From the NCBI GenBank assembly GCA_023078555.1, contig CM041196.1, forward strand, positions 5,343,658 to 5,407,657: DNA of 64,000 nt, given 5' to 3'. This stretch comes from Ulva prolifera. Taxonomy: Eukaryota; Chlorophyta; Ulvophyceae; Ulvales; Ulvaceae. The notes beneath the pieces are model-generated. The model ran no database searches, was not told the origin of the DNA, and saw only the letters and a list, made by a program, of their open reading frames with translations. Shown here piece after piece: positions 1-10,744 of the stretch. The translations under genes were made by a program, and so were the position numbers. The first letter of the stretch is position 1. Each line of letters opens with the position of its first letter.

Positions 1-630
1 CAGGCAGCTGTGCAGGTGCCACACTGGCAGCCGCCGCCCCCGCTGTGAGCACGGACGACGTCATGCATGGAAAGGACCGCCTAACGGCCTCTCCTGCCGG
101 CCTCGACACGGTGGCAGGAGGGAGGCCGGGGCGGGCAGGCGAGCGGCAGCTGCTAGCGGGGAGGATCGACACGAGTTTGCAGCCGCATGCGATGCCTTTC
201 CTTCCATGCTGCTGCAGCATGGAAGATCAAGGGCTGGAGAGTGGAGGCGGCGGCCGGAGCGAGAAGCAGCGGTGCGGCGACGGGCGCAGAGGCGTCCGTG
301 TGGAGGGGGGCGCGCTGGAGGTGACGCAGCACAGGTGGGCGTGAGCGGCAGATGTCGAGAAGGACGGCAGCGAGAGAGGTAGGGAGGGCAGGGCTGGATC
401 TGTGCGTGGGGAGCGAGAGCGGTGTTTGCACGGGCAGAGGCCTTGGATTGGGAGGCTCGTGGCTGCTCCGTCCGGGGGAAGACGGCCAGTACACGGGGTG
501 TAGCTAGCATCATCTCGAGTGCAGCACGGTGCAGCCAACCCACCCCTGTAAAGCCTGCATTTTCAGGGGTACAGACTTAGCAGCACAGCAGGGGGTCCAG
601 CGCACAGGTGAGGGAACGTCAAAAGGGGGC

Positions 631-746
631 GATACAGCACAGGGGATTCCCAGGAGATCACTCAGCCCAGTACTAATCCTGCCCAACCAGGCTTAAGTTG
701 CGAGTTCTGATGGGATCGCCTGTTTTCCTGGTGGTATGACCGTATC
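631..746 (-). rRNA. 5S ribosomal RNA, copy 1
   Basis: The minus strand reads as a eukaryotic 5S rRNA of about 116 nt. The ends GATACGG and CTGTATC pair as helix I, and CCACCAGG pairs with CCTGGTTGG as helix II. The conserved core CGATCCCATCAGAACTC is present. The internal Pol III control region is seen as the A-box-like CTTAAGCCTGGTTGGGC and the C-box-like GATCTCCTGGGAA. A TTTT run (plus-strand AAAA at 621-624) lies a few bases past the 3' end as a Pol III terminator. Exact ends may be off by one or two bases. Confidence 0.93.
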
Positions 747-1779
747 ACAACCACCCAGCTGCTTTCACTGTACTTGATCCGCCGCAACACCTGTGAGATG
801 CTTCAATGTGCACCAGGCGCGATGCCCGCAGAGCTACCTGAGGCAATGGAGCTCGTGGTGCCACCACCGGACGCACGCACGGCGCCGCCGCCTGCATTGC
901 TTGCTGAGAAGCATTCTCTACTGTCAACCTTCCTACGGATCACATCGTGCTGTTCAGGTGCTGTGATCTGAGGCGACAGGTCGCAGGCACGAAAGCATGC
1001 CGCTTCGCTGCGCGCCGCGGCCACACGTCATAGCAGCTGCTTGCGCGATCACACATGATCAAGAAAAGGTCATCGATCGAATCCAATGCTGGCGGGGCGG
1101 CTCGCAAGACCTCGGCTACGCTGCCGTCGCTGTCAGGCCTGTGCAGCGCCAGGCAGCTGTGCAGGTGCCACACTGGCAGCCGCCGCCCCCGCTGTGAGCA
1201 CGGACGACGTCATGCATGGAAAGGACCGCCTAACGGCCTCTCCTGCCGGCCTCGACACGGTGGCAGGAGGGAGGCCGGGGCGGGCAGGCGAGCGGCAGCT
1301 GCTAGCGGGGAGGATCGACACGAGTTTGCAGCCGCATGCGATGCCTTTCCTTCCATGCTGCTGCAGCATGGAAGATCAAGGGCTGGAGAGTGGAGGCGGC
1401 GGCCGGAGCGAGAAGCAGCGGTGCGGCGACGGGCGCAGAGGCGTCCGTGTGGAGGGGGGCGCGCTGGAGGTGACGCAGCACAGGTGGGCGTGAGCGGCAG
1501 ATGTCGAGAAGGACGGCAGCGAGAGAGGTAGGGAGGGCAGGGCTGGATCTGTGCGTGGGGAGCGAGAGCGGTGTTTGCACGGGCAGAGGCCTTGGATTGG
1601 GAGGCTCGTGGCTGCTCCGTCCGGGGGAAGACGGCCAGTACACGGGGTGTAGCTAGCATCATCTCGAGTGCAGCACGGTGCAGCCAACCCACCCCTGTAA
1701 AGCCTGCATTTTCAGGGGTACAGACTTAGCAGCACAGCAGGGGGTCCAGCGCACAGGTGAGGGAACGTCAAAAGGGGGC

Positions 1780-1895
1780 GATACAGCACAGGGGATTCCC
1801 AGGAGATCACTCAGCCCAGTACTAATCCTGCCCAACCAGGCTTAAGTTGCGAGTTCTGATGGGATCGCCTGTTTTCCTGGTGGTATGACCGTATC
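1780..1895 (-). rRNA. 5S ribosomal RNA, copy 2
   Basis: Second array copy, seen as identical to copy 1 over the whole transcribed part, with the same T-run after the 3' end. The 5-bp deletion that distinguishes this unit lies upstream of the gene, in the spacer near 1991. Confidence 0.93.
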
Positions 1896-2923
1896 ACAAC
1901 CACCCAGCTGCTTTCACTGTACTTGATCCGCCGCAACACCTGTGAGATGCTTCAATGTGCACCAGGCGCGATGCCCGCAGAGCTACCTGATGGAGCTCGT
2001 GGTGCCACCACCGGACGCACGCACGGCGCCGCCGCCTGCATTGCTTGCTGAGAAGCATTCTCTACTGTCAACCTTCCTACGGATCACATCGTGCTGTTCA
2101 GGTGCTGTGATCTGAGGCGACAGGTCGCAGGCACGAAAGCATGCCGCTTCGCTGCGCGCCGCGGCCACACGTCATAGCAGCTGCTTGCGCGATCACACAT
2201 GATCAAGAAAAGGTCATCGATCGAATCCAATGCTGGCGGGGCGGCTCGCAAGACCTCGGCTACGCTGCCGTCGCTGTCAGGCCTGTGCAGCGCCAGGCAG
2301 CTGTGCAGGTGCCACACTGGCAGCCGCCGCCCCCGCTGTGAGCACGGACGACGTCATGCATGGAAAGGACCGCCTAACGGCCTCTCCTGCCGGCCTCGAC
2401 ACGGTGGCAGGAGGGAGGCCGGGGCGGGCAGGCGAGCGGCAGCTGCTAGCGGGGAGGATCGACACGAGTTTGCAGCCGCATGCGATGCCTTTCCTTCCAT
2501 GCTGCTGCAGCATGGAAGATCAAGGGCTGGAGAGTGGAGGCGGCGGCCGGAGCGAGAAGCAGCGGTGCGGCGACGGGCGCAGAGGCGTCCGTGTGGAGGG
2601 GGGCGCGCTGGAGGTGACGCAGCACAGGTGGGCGTGAGCGGCAGATGTCGAGAAGGACGGCAGCGAGAGAGGTAGGGAGGGCAGGGCTGGATCTGTGCGT
2701 GGGGAGCGAGAGCGGTGTTTGCACGGGCAGAGGCCTTGGATTGGGAGGCTCGTGGCTGCTCCGTCCGGGGGAAGACGGCCAGTACACGGGGTGTAGCTAG
2801 CATCATCTCGAGTGCAGCACGGTGCAGCCAACCCACCCCTGTAAAGCCTGCATTTTCAGGGGTACAGACTTAGCAGCACAGCAGGGGGTCCAGCGCACAG
2901 GTGAGGGAACGTCAAAAGGGGGC

Positions 2924-3039
2924 GATACAGCACAGGGGATTCCCAGGAGATCACTCAGCCCAGTACTAATCCTGCCCAACCAGGCTTAAGTTGCGAGTTC
3001 TGATGGGATCGCCTGTTTTCCTGGTGGTATGACCGTATC
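2924..3039 (-). rRNA. 5S ribosomal RNA, copy 3
   Basis: Third array copy, identical in sequence to copies 1 and 2, with helix I ends, internal control region and T-run terminator intact. Confidence 0.93.
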
Positions 3040-4072
3040 ACAACCACCCAGCTGCTTTCACTGTACTTGATCCGCCGCAACACCTGTGAGATGCTTCAAT
3101 GTGCACCAGGCGCGATGCCCGCAGAGCTACCTGAGGCAATGGAGCTCGTGGTGCCACCACCGGACGCACGCACGGCGCCGCCGCCTGCATTGCTTGCTGA
3201 GAAGCATTCTCTACTGTCAACCTTCCTACGGATCACATCGTGCTGTTCAGGTGCTGTGATCTGAGGCGACAGGTCGCAGGCACGAAAGCATGCCGCTTCG
3301 CTGCGCGCCGCGGCCACACGTCATAGCAGCTGCTTGCGCGATCACACATGATCAAGAAAAGGTCATCGATCGAATCCAATGCTGGCGGGGCGGCTCGCAA
3401 GACCTCGGCTACGCTGCCGTCGCTGTCAGGCCTGTGCAGCGCCAGGCAGCTGTGCAGGTGCCACACTGGCAGCCGCCGCCCCCGCTGTGAGCACGGACGA
3501 CGTCATGCATGGAAAGGACCGCCTAACGGCCTCTCCTGCCGGCCTCGACACGGTGGCAGGAGGGAGGCCGGGGCGGGCAGGCGAGCGGCAGCTGCTAGCG
3601 GGGAGGATCGACACGAGTTTGCAGCCGCATGCGATGCCTTTCCTTCCATGCTGCTGCAGCATGGAAGATCAAGGGCTGGAGAGTGGAGGCGGCGGCCGGA
3701 GCGAGAAGCAGCGGTGCGGCGACGGGCGCAGAGGCGTCCGTGTGGAGGGGGGCGCGCTGGAGGTGACGCAGCACAGGTGGGCGTGAGCGGCAGATGTCGA
3801 GAAGGACGGCAGCGAGAGAGGTAGGGAGGGCAGGGCTGGATCTGTGCGTGGGGAGCGAGAGCGGTGTTTGCACGGGCAGAGGCCTTGGATTGGGAGGCTC
3901 GTGGCTGCTCCGTCCGGGGGAAGACGGCCAGTACACGGGGTGTAGCTAGCATCATCTCGAGTGCAGCACGGTGCAGCCAACCCACCCCTGTAAAGCCTGC
4001 ATTTTCAGGGGTACAGACCTAGCAGCACAGCAGGGGGTCCAGCGCACAGGTGAGGGAACGTCAAAAGGGGGC

Positions 4073-4188
4073 GATACAGCACAGGGGATTCCCAGGAGAT
4101 CACTCAGCCCAGTACTAATCCTGCCCAACCAGGCTTAAGTTGCGAGTTCTGATGGGATCGCCTGTTTTCCTGGTGGTATGACCGTATC
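4073..4188 (-). rRNA. 5S ribosomal RNA, copy 4
   Basis: Fourth and last copy in the window. A T-to-C change near 4016 (shared by no other unit) lies about 50 bp beyond its 3' end and not in the gene. The next expected copy, near 5222, is absent because the array breaks off at about 5160. Confidence 0.93.
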
Positions 4189-5160
4189 ACAACCACCCAG
4201 CTGCTTTCACTGTACTTGATCCGCCGCAACACCTGTGAGATGCTTCAATGTGCACCAGGCGCGATGCCCGCAGAGCTACCTGAGGCAATGGAGCTCGTGG
4301 TGCCACCACCGGACGCACGCACGGCGCCGCCGCCTGCATTGCTTGCTGAGAAGCATTCTCTACTGTCAACCTTCCTACGGATCACATCGTGCTGTTCAGG
4401 TGCTGTGATCTGAGGCGACAGGTCGCAGGCACGAAAGCATGCCGCTTCGCTGCGCGCCGCGGCCACACGTCATAGCAGCTGCTTGCGCGATCACACATGA
4501 TCAAGAAAAGGTCATCGATCGAATCCAATGCTGGCGGGGCGGCTCGCAAGACCTCGGCTACGCTGCCGTCGCTGTCAGGCCTGTGCAGCGCCAGGCAGCT
4601 GTGCAGGTGCCACACTGGCAGCCGCCGCCCCCGCTGTGAGCACGGACGACGTCATGCATGGAAAGGACCGCCTAACGGCCTCTCCTGCCGGCCTCGACAC
4701 GGTGGCAGGAGGGAGGCCGGGGCGGGCAGGCGAGCGGCAGCTGCTAGCGGGGAGGATCGACACGAGTTTGCAGCCGCATGCGATGCCTTTCCTTCCATGC
4801 TGCTGCAGCATGGAAGATCAAGGGCTGGAGAGTGGAGGCGGCGGCCGGAGCGAGAAGCAGCGGTGCGGCGACGGGCGCAGAGGCGTCCGTGTGGAGGGGG
4901 GCGCGCTGGAGGTGACGCAGCACAGGTGGGCGTGAGCGGCAGATGTCGAGAAGGACGGCAGCGAGAGAGGTAGGGAGGGCAGGGCTGGATCTGTGCGTGG
5001 GGAGCGAGAGCGGTGTTTGCACGGGCAGAGGCCTTGGATTGGGAGGCTCGTGGCTGCTCCGTCCGGGGGAAGACGGCCAGTACACGGGGTGTAGCTAGCA
5101 TCATCTCGAGTGCAGCACGGTGCAGCCAACCCACCCCTGTAAAGCCTGCATTTTCAGGGG

Positions 5161-6290
5161 CACAGGTGTGGACACGGAAACATTTCCTTCTCACACAGCT
5201 GTTTATGCACGCCAAGCAGCTTTTCACATTGCATTCTGTTTTATGATTATATTAGGTATTACACAGAACTTGTACATTTTTAATGCAATCATGCAAACGA
5301 TCGATATGTGTACAGCTGAAAAGAATGTGTTACAGCAGTTCTTGCTGAAACAGGGCTGAGTGCACACATCCCTAAAAACACATCCCTTAAAACATGCCGC
5401 CCATTTCAGAGCTGCCCCGTTGAACTGAAACAGTGTGCCCAAGCTGAGAAGGACCGCAGTGACCGCTACTGTACATCAGATCCTGCCTACAAATACATAA
5501 ACAAATACAGCCATCAAACTTGCATGTGCATTCACCTTTGCCAATCCAAAGCATATGCCTCTTGATGCCTCCGATCTGTCAAGAGATCGCCCTGGCCACA
5601 TCTTCCAATTTAGAAGCATGAAATGGCCCCTCCACAAGCTCAACACGCATGCCGCTAAACTTCTGCCCTTTGAATCGTTAATGTCAATATAATGAAAAGA
5701 TTCGCACACATGGAGCTTGTGGCCATGGCCACCTCACCTAGGCATTATTGGCCAAGTCGGCACTACTGATTCATACTGTAAGGGACCGACGCACAAGCTG
5801 TCAGCTGGGCTACATACTAGTGCTATGTAATCGTGCATACATACACGAAAATTTTTTTTTTTTCACATACATACTAGTGGAACATTAGGTCTGCAGTGTG
5901 TTTTATGTGCAGGCTGCCCCTCCGCCTGCTGCAGCCTGGTGTGGGCCAAGCCAGAGGCCGTACACATCAAGTCGCGGCCATTCCCGGTCCCCAGCGTCCG
6001 CCGGACATATACCTGGGGATGCCCGTGCGCATCAGACTCACAGAGCTGCTGGTAGCCCACCCACTGCTACAACGCCTCTCTCCAGCACCTCAGCTGTAGC
6101 ACCCAATGCCGCCAGCATCATCATGCCAGAGCGTCAGTCCGTGAAGGCCCTCCCCGATCAACGCCGGCTTGGATTTCGAGATTTACGCATTGAAACCACG
6201 CCACATCAGTAGGCTAGGTCGTCGAGCCTTGAAGACGATGCCCACGACTACAGCCGACTGAGATGCAGGCCACATCGGCTGGCCAGGTCA
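5161..6290. other. Array flank, no gene seen
   Basis: More AT-rich than the rDNA. It includes the 3' flank of the peroxidase gene, which ends at 6291 on the minus strand. The short open frames have no recognisable domain and no convincing splice context. A poly-T run with flanking direct repeats is listed separately. Confidence 0.6.
5811..5879. repeat. Poly-T segment between 12-bp direct repeats
   Basis: The 12-mer tacatactagtg occurs at 5811-5822 and 5868-5879. Between them are 45 bp with a 13-base T run. Direct repeats around a homopolymer could be the mark of a tiny A-tailed retroposed insert on the minus strand. They could also be a chance microsatellite duplication. Confidence 0.4.
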
Positions 6291-9200
6291 TCAGGCCTGG
6301 AAGGCGTTGCCGGATACCGAGGCCCCGGTGTTGGCGGAGATGATCTTCGCGTACGTGCTGCTGGCGATCTCGCCCTGGAACTTTCCCAGGGCGCTCATCC
6401 TGTCCTTCCAGTAGAAGCCCCCCGGGCCGAAGAAGCTGCGGTGGAACTGTTCGATGAGGATGGCACGCAGCGTGGGCGGGAGGGGGGAGCTGCCGACCTT
6501 GGGCTCACGCAGCAGGCCGAGCCATGCGTCCGGTGTCTCCGCCTCCACCTGCACACACCCCCGCCGGCGTCAAGAGCAGCAGATGAGCATCATCTATGCA
6601 CACTGAGTGACTTAGGTGGCTGAAGTCTGTGCCTTGTAGCTGAGTGCTCTCGGTGTTGCTACGCATGCATTGCTCCCGAGCTAAAAATCAGCTGTTGATC
6701 AACGTCCTGACACACAATGCTGCTCACAGAGACAGCATTTGCCGTCATCATGTCTGCTGCCTCGCTGGAGACACCCATCCTGCTAGAGATTCGATTTTGT
6801 CAATTCCCCACGGCGCAGACCCGCAATGCCGTTGCCGGTGCTCAGCAGAGGCGTGGACGTCCAGCGGCAGTGTCAGAGCAGCGTGTGCGTGTGCGCCGTG
6901 GCGTCGGGACCAAGGGCGTTGCGTCGCGATCAAGGCACTCGTGTGTGGGGTACTGCAGGGTGACTGTGCACGTGTGTGAACCTGGATGCAGAGGAGACTC
7001 TTGTGCTATAGTTGTCTGCCCCTTCCAGCCGTTTGTCACATAATAAAAGTATCGCTAGCATTTGGGTGCACACCGTCGCGTCGGGCTGGGTGCCGTAGCA
7101 CTCAGCGAGGCCGCCATACGTCGGGATGCCGAGGTCGCGGCCGCGGAAGATGTTGCGGCCCGCGAGGTCCTCGCCCTCGCCAAAGAGGGAGTTGCGCAGC
7201 GCGTCGGACAGCTTACCGTCGATCTTGTTGGCCTTGGTGGACGCGAGCTTGCTCATGATGTCGGAGATGGTGCTGGCGGCGTTGGCCTTGTACGTCACCG
7301 AGGGCGCGTCGCCGGTGCCGCTCTGGTCCAGGAAGAACTCCTGCAGACCATCACTGCCATCACAGAGTTCTTGACACTTGAAGCTGGCAGCGGTCGGGGC
7401 GGCGGCCGGCTGATGTCGAGTCAGGATCTGAGCTACGGTCAGCCTGGTCACAGGCGGACTCATAGAGATCCACACTCCGAGACACCTGCCGGACCCGCGG
7501 CAGGCGCCACTACACCCCTGCCCCTCCGCACACACGCCCACATCAGCTCGTCCGCATCCCTCGCCGTTCATGCATGATGGGGGTGCGAGCAAGTACCCTT
7601 TTCTTTTGAGAAAACAGAGTGTTAAGCGGTAAATCAGTGAGCAGCGAGGCGAGCAGCCGCTCAAAACAATGATGTCAGGTGTTCCACAATGCAACGGAGG
7701 GCCACAGTGGCAGGTGCCGAGGCAGCTCCGCACCTCAGAGTTGAACGCGCTCGCGACGCTCATGCCCCCGACGTCGTTCCCAATCAGGTCATGCCCGAGC
7801 CGGTACGCGATGCTGAACTCGATCGACATCCCGGGGGTGTTGACCAGCCGCTTCGCGCTGCGCAGATCGCCCTCCGTGATGCCGAGCGCCGGCAGGAACT
7901 CCTCCAGCACCACCTGCTGGAACTTCGCGATCACGACGTCCCGCACGAGGTCAAACTGCGCGTCCGCCGACATCGAGTCGCCCTCGAGCTCCCCGCACAG
8001 GCGGTTGTGCTCGCGCAGCCACACGGTGTGCTGCGCGGCGAGGAACGCGTGCTCAGACACCCGCACGTCTCCCGCGATGAAGAAGAACCGGCCCTCGTCG
8101 TCGGCGGACGTCGTGAGCGGCAGGAGGTCGCCGTCCGCGGTGCGTAGGCGGCACGAGCCGGGCTCGCGGAGGGTGCCCTGGGTGTAGGACTCGTCGCTGC
8201 CGTAGATCGGCCCGCCGTCGATGCGCGGGGTGTGCACGTTGAGCGTGGTCTTGCAGCCGCGGCTGCTCGTGGTGACGGCGCGGTGCAGGTCCATGACGCC
8301 CGTGTTGGCACCGACCGCGAGCGTCGGGCCGTCCTCGTCCTCGATCGTCAGCGCGAGGTCGTGGTCTGCATGCTGCGCGCTGTGATGCATGCATGTGGGG
8401 CCGACCCTGACGATCAGTGCGGGTGCTGCGCTGTTTAAACATACATTTGTGCTACCCCAGCAGAGGCGTGCACACAGGCGGGCAGTGCCTCAGGTGTCAC
8501 ACACACATACTGGCGGTGCGACCGGCCCCTCCGGCTATTTCCTTTGTAACATACACCCACATGCTGGGACAGGATCCATGAACAGGTGCAGCGCCCCGGC
8601 CGCATTACCCCGGATCAACAATCCAGCTACCACAGAAGTCACGTCTGCGAGTGCATTGCCACTCCGGCATGCACCCTGTTCTGGGACTCTGTCAGGAACA
8701 CCGTCTCACCTGAGGCAGGGCATGGCTATGTACTACGTCGTAGGCAGAGGGGGGCTCACCGAGGAGCTGGCCGAAGCCCCAGACCATGTTGGAGTGGCCA
8801 GCGGTGGTCTCAGTGTTGCCACCGGAGCAGAACTGGTCGCTGATGCCTCGAATGTCGTCTGTCTCCTGCATGCATGTGCTCTTGCACGCGACACCCATGT
8901 GGCACACTCGCATGTAGAACGTGTTGTTGGTGTGTCGGTGTGTCTGTTGCAGTGCGTTGGTCTGCCAGTGCTACCTGCCTCGAGGGATCCCCGACTTTGC
9001 ACTAGCCCTGGCCTGAACTGTTGCCTAAACAGCAGTTCCATCAGATCCAGGCCGTGGGGTATCTACAGTAAGGGAAATATGTGGACTACAGCAGACATCA
9101 CTGCCATCTGGATGATGAGACAGGCAGCTGACTATGCAAGTGCAGTACACTCAGAGACTGTGCACATTGCAGAAGACCAGCGATAGTGTTGCACTCATGT

Positions 9201-10566
9201 AATGGAGAGACATTTGATTGTACAGATTCAGATGACACATGGCGGCACGGGTGCAATGCACCTCAGAGGCTGTGCGCATTCAAGAAGACCAGCAGGAGTG
9301 TTGCAGAGGCTGTGCACATTCAAGAAGACCGGCAGTAGTGTTGCAATCATGTAATGGATACATGATCCTAGGGAATTCAACACACTTGACAGAGCTCTGT
9401 GCACACCATGCTGTTCACAGCAACACCTCCATAATGAAGCCACGTAAGCCTGACACAGCAGTACTGCTCTGCTGTTCTTAGCTTCTATGAGGGGTTGTTG
9501 ACAGCAATACCATGATACTCCCAGGCCGTTGCAACAGGTGCAAATCACACACCACTAACATGATGTTCCTTACGTGCAAATGACACAGGCCGTGAGGGAC
9601 GCATCACGGCCCTGTAGCTAGCTAGCTGTTCTCCAGGCTGGACAGGGGAGGAGTGCAACGCAAGCAGGTAGTGGCTACAGGGCTGTGCACCACCAGGCAT
9701 GACATAAGTACATCATGTATACACTCACACCTGTGCCCCAGGTGGATCCACACCTACCACCTGCGACCAAGTCCAGCATTTGCCAGATATAGAGCTCCCA
9801 TGCTAGGCACTGTGATGAGTGTTACAAGGATTAAGGTGGCGAGGCCTCCAAAGAAGCAAGCAGATCAAGGACACACCCAGACACCCACAAGGCACTGTGA
9901 TGAGTGAAGCACTGTGGTGAGTACCTCACAAGACCTGTCTCAGCAATGCTGCTTATAAGGCACACGTCTCTGGCAGGCAGTAACAAGATAATGCTGCTAC
10001 CAGATGAGTGGAATCTAATCACAGCTGTGCTGAGCTGGCCGGAGGGTAATCCAGGAGCTCCTAGGAGGCGCAGGGGGGTGCAGAGGGCAGCGGGCACGGG
10101 CACGCACCACATCGGCCACGGCCTTGCAGTCGCAGACGTGGACAAACGAATCCACGGGGATGAGGTCCTGCCTCTGCAGCTCAACTCCGCCTGTGTCTCC
10201 GCCTGTGTCCCCACCTGTGTCTTCACCTGTGTCTTCGCCGGCGGCGGGGCCCTCCGCCGAACCGGAGGTCTCGGAGGAGGCTTCAAATGAGGCAGAGCCA
10301 GAGACTCTGACTGCATCTTCACCTGTGTCTTCGCCGGCGGCGGGGCCCTCCGGCGAAGCGGAGGTCTCGGAGGAGGCTTCAGAGGAGGCAAAGCCAGAGA
10401 CTCTGACTGCAGCGCGGTTGCGGACGGACGGGGTAAACCCGTTCTCCCCTGAACCCTCAGCATCAATCGCCACCGCAGCATCCGCTGAGAAGCGTGTCTG
10501 TGCTTGGACGACAGCTGCACTGGACAGCAGCTGCAGCGCAGCAACGAGGGCTGCTGTGTTGAGCAT
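6291..10566 (-). CDS. Secreted animal-type heme peroxidase (peroxinectin-like)
   Basis: Five-exon model: complement(6291..6548, 7074..7340, 7734..8365, 8760..8865, 10108..10566), 573 residues with consistent phases. Exon 1 has a signal peptide (MLNTAALVAALQLLSSAAVV, then QAQ) and two imperfect Ser/Glu/Gly-rich repeats of about 34 residues containing EGPAAGEDTGED. The catalytic domain follows: GQLLDHDLALT (distal His, codon split by the 8760/8365 junction), IDGGPIYGSDE, AGDVRVSEHAFLAAQHTVW then LREHNRL (catalytic Arg), AYRLGHDLIG (proximal His) and NIFRGRDLGIPTY near the end. These are hallmarks of the animal heme peroxidase family, which oxidises substrates with H2O2 outside the cell. The usual DGxxNN block before the distal His was not found. 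An optional 30-nt exon at 9731-9760 keeps the frame but does not clearly supply it. RGRDLG lacks the His usual in RGRDHG. Confidence 0.85.
8512..8550 (+). mobile_element. Short retroposon-like fragment, type B, in peroxidase intron
   Basis: A 39-bp sequence ending in CCTTTGTAAC. It is nearly identical, reverse-complemented, to 61865-61903. It lies in the intron between exons 2 and 3 of the peroxidase gene, antisense to that gene. Only a short ACATAC direct repeat is visible at its ends. Confidence 0.6.
9152..9343. repeat. Three copies of a 40-bp repeat in peroxidase intron 1
   Basis: Units at 9152-9191, 9264-9303 and 9304-9343 share cagag(a/g)ctgtgc followed by a cattcaagaagacc-like core and end in gtgttg. 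The last two are adjacent and the first is 72 bp away. No function is evident. Confidence 0.75.
9822..9889 (-). mobile_element. Retroposon-like insert, type C, 17-bp target-site repeats
   Basis: A 68-bp insert in peroxidase intron 1. The 17-mer aggcactgtgatgagtg stands perfectly on both sides (9805-9821 and 9890-9906). The insert begins (plus strand) with ttacaagga and resembles the first about 77 bp of the 301-bp element at 51801-52101, including the aaagaagcaagca and cacacccag stretches. Read on the minus strand it ends in CCTTGTAA, like the other family members. A shared 3' end, a variable 5' end and target-site duplications fit LINE-style retroposition. Confidence 0.75.
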
Positions 10567-10732
10567 TGTAAGGGCTTTCAGAGCACTTTGGCTGAGCAGT
10601 CAGGCCTTGGCTGGCAGAGGTGCTACACTGCTGGAGCTAGTGGCTAGCTGCACAGGGTCTCGAGGCTGCCAGAAAACGAGCTCGGCTGTCGGCAGGCGCA
10701 GAGCAGATCTGTGATGGACGGCAGTGGCCAAG

Positions 10733-10741
10733 CCTTATATA
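10733..10741 (-). promoter_or_regulatory. TATA box of the peroxidase gene
   Basis: TATATAAGG on the minus strand, about 170 bp upstream of the peroxidase start codon at 10566. This is a strong TATA-box match at a sensible distance if the 5' UTR is about 140 nt. Confidence 0.55.
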
Positions 10742-10744
10742 CCG

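Larger units (their letters stand above)
1..5160 (-). repeat. 5S rDNA tandem array, 1,149-bp unit
   Basis: Head-to-tail array of four full units plus about 570 bp; it begins before the window. The period is 1,149 bp. One unit is 1,144 bp because 5 bp are missing near 1991, and one base differs near 4016. Otherwise the copies look identical, as expected for a homogenised rDNA array. Each full unit has one 5S rRNA gene on the minus strand. The remaining roughly 1,030 bp is a GC-rich spacer in which I recognise no second RNA gene. The spacer has a near-perfect palindrome (1351-1373 in unit 2) and a hairpin (542-570 in unit 1). Identity ends at about 5160 in a fifth partial unit that stops before its 5S gene. 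Open frames of 60-190 codons in the spacer resemble no protein I know and are not called as genes. Confidence 0.9.

Noticed and set aside
1021-1100. tRNA-like T-loop (GATCGAATCC) in the 5S spacer
   Set aside because: No acceptor stem, D arm or anticodon arm could be found at the right spacing.
61-5227. Repeated open frames of 60-190 codons in every unit of the array, both strands
   Set aside because: They recur only because the unit repeats, overlap each other in several frames, show no known domain, and lie in a 5S rDNA spacer with high GC content that lowers stop-codon frequency.
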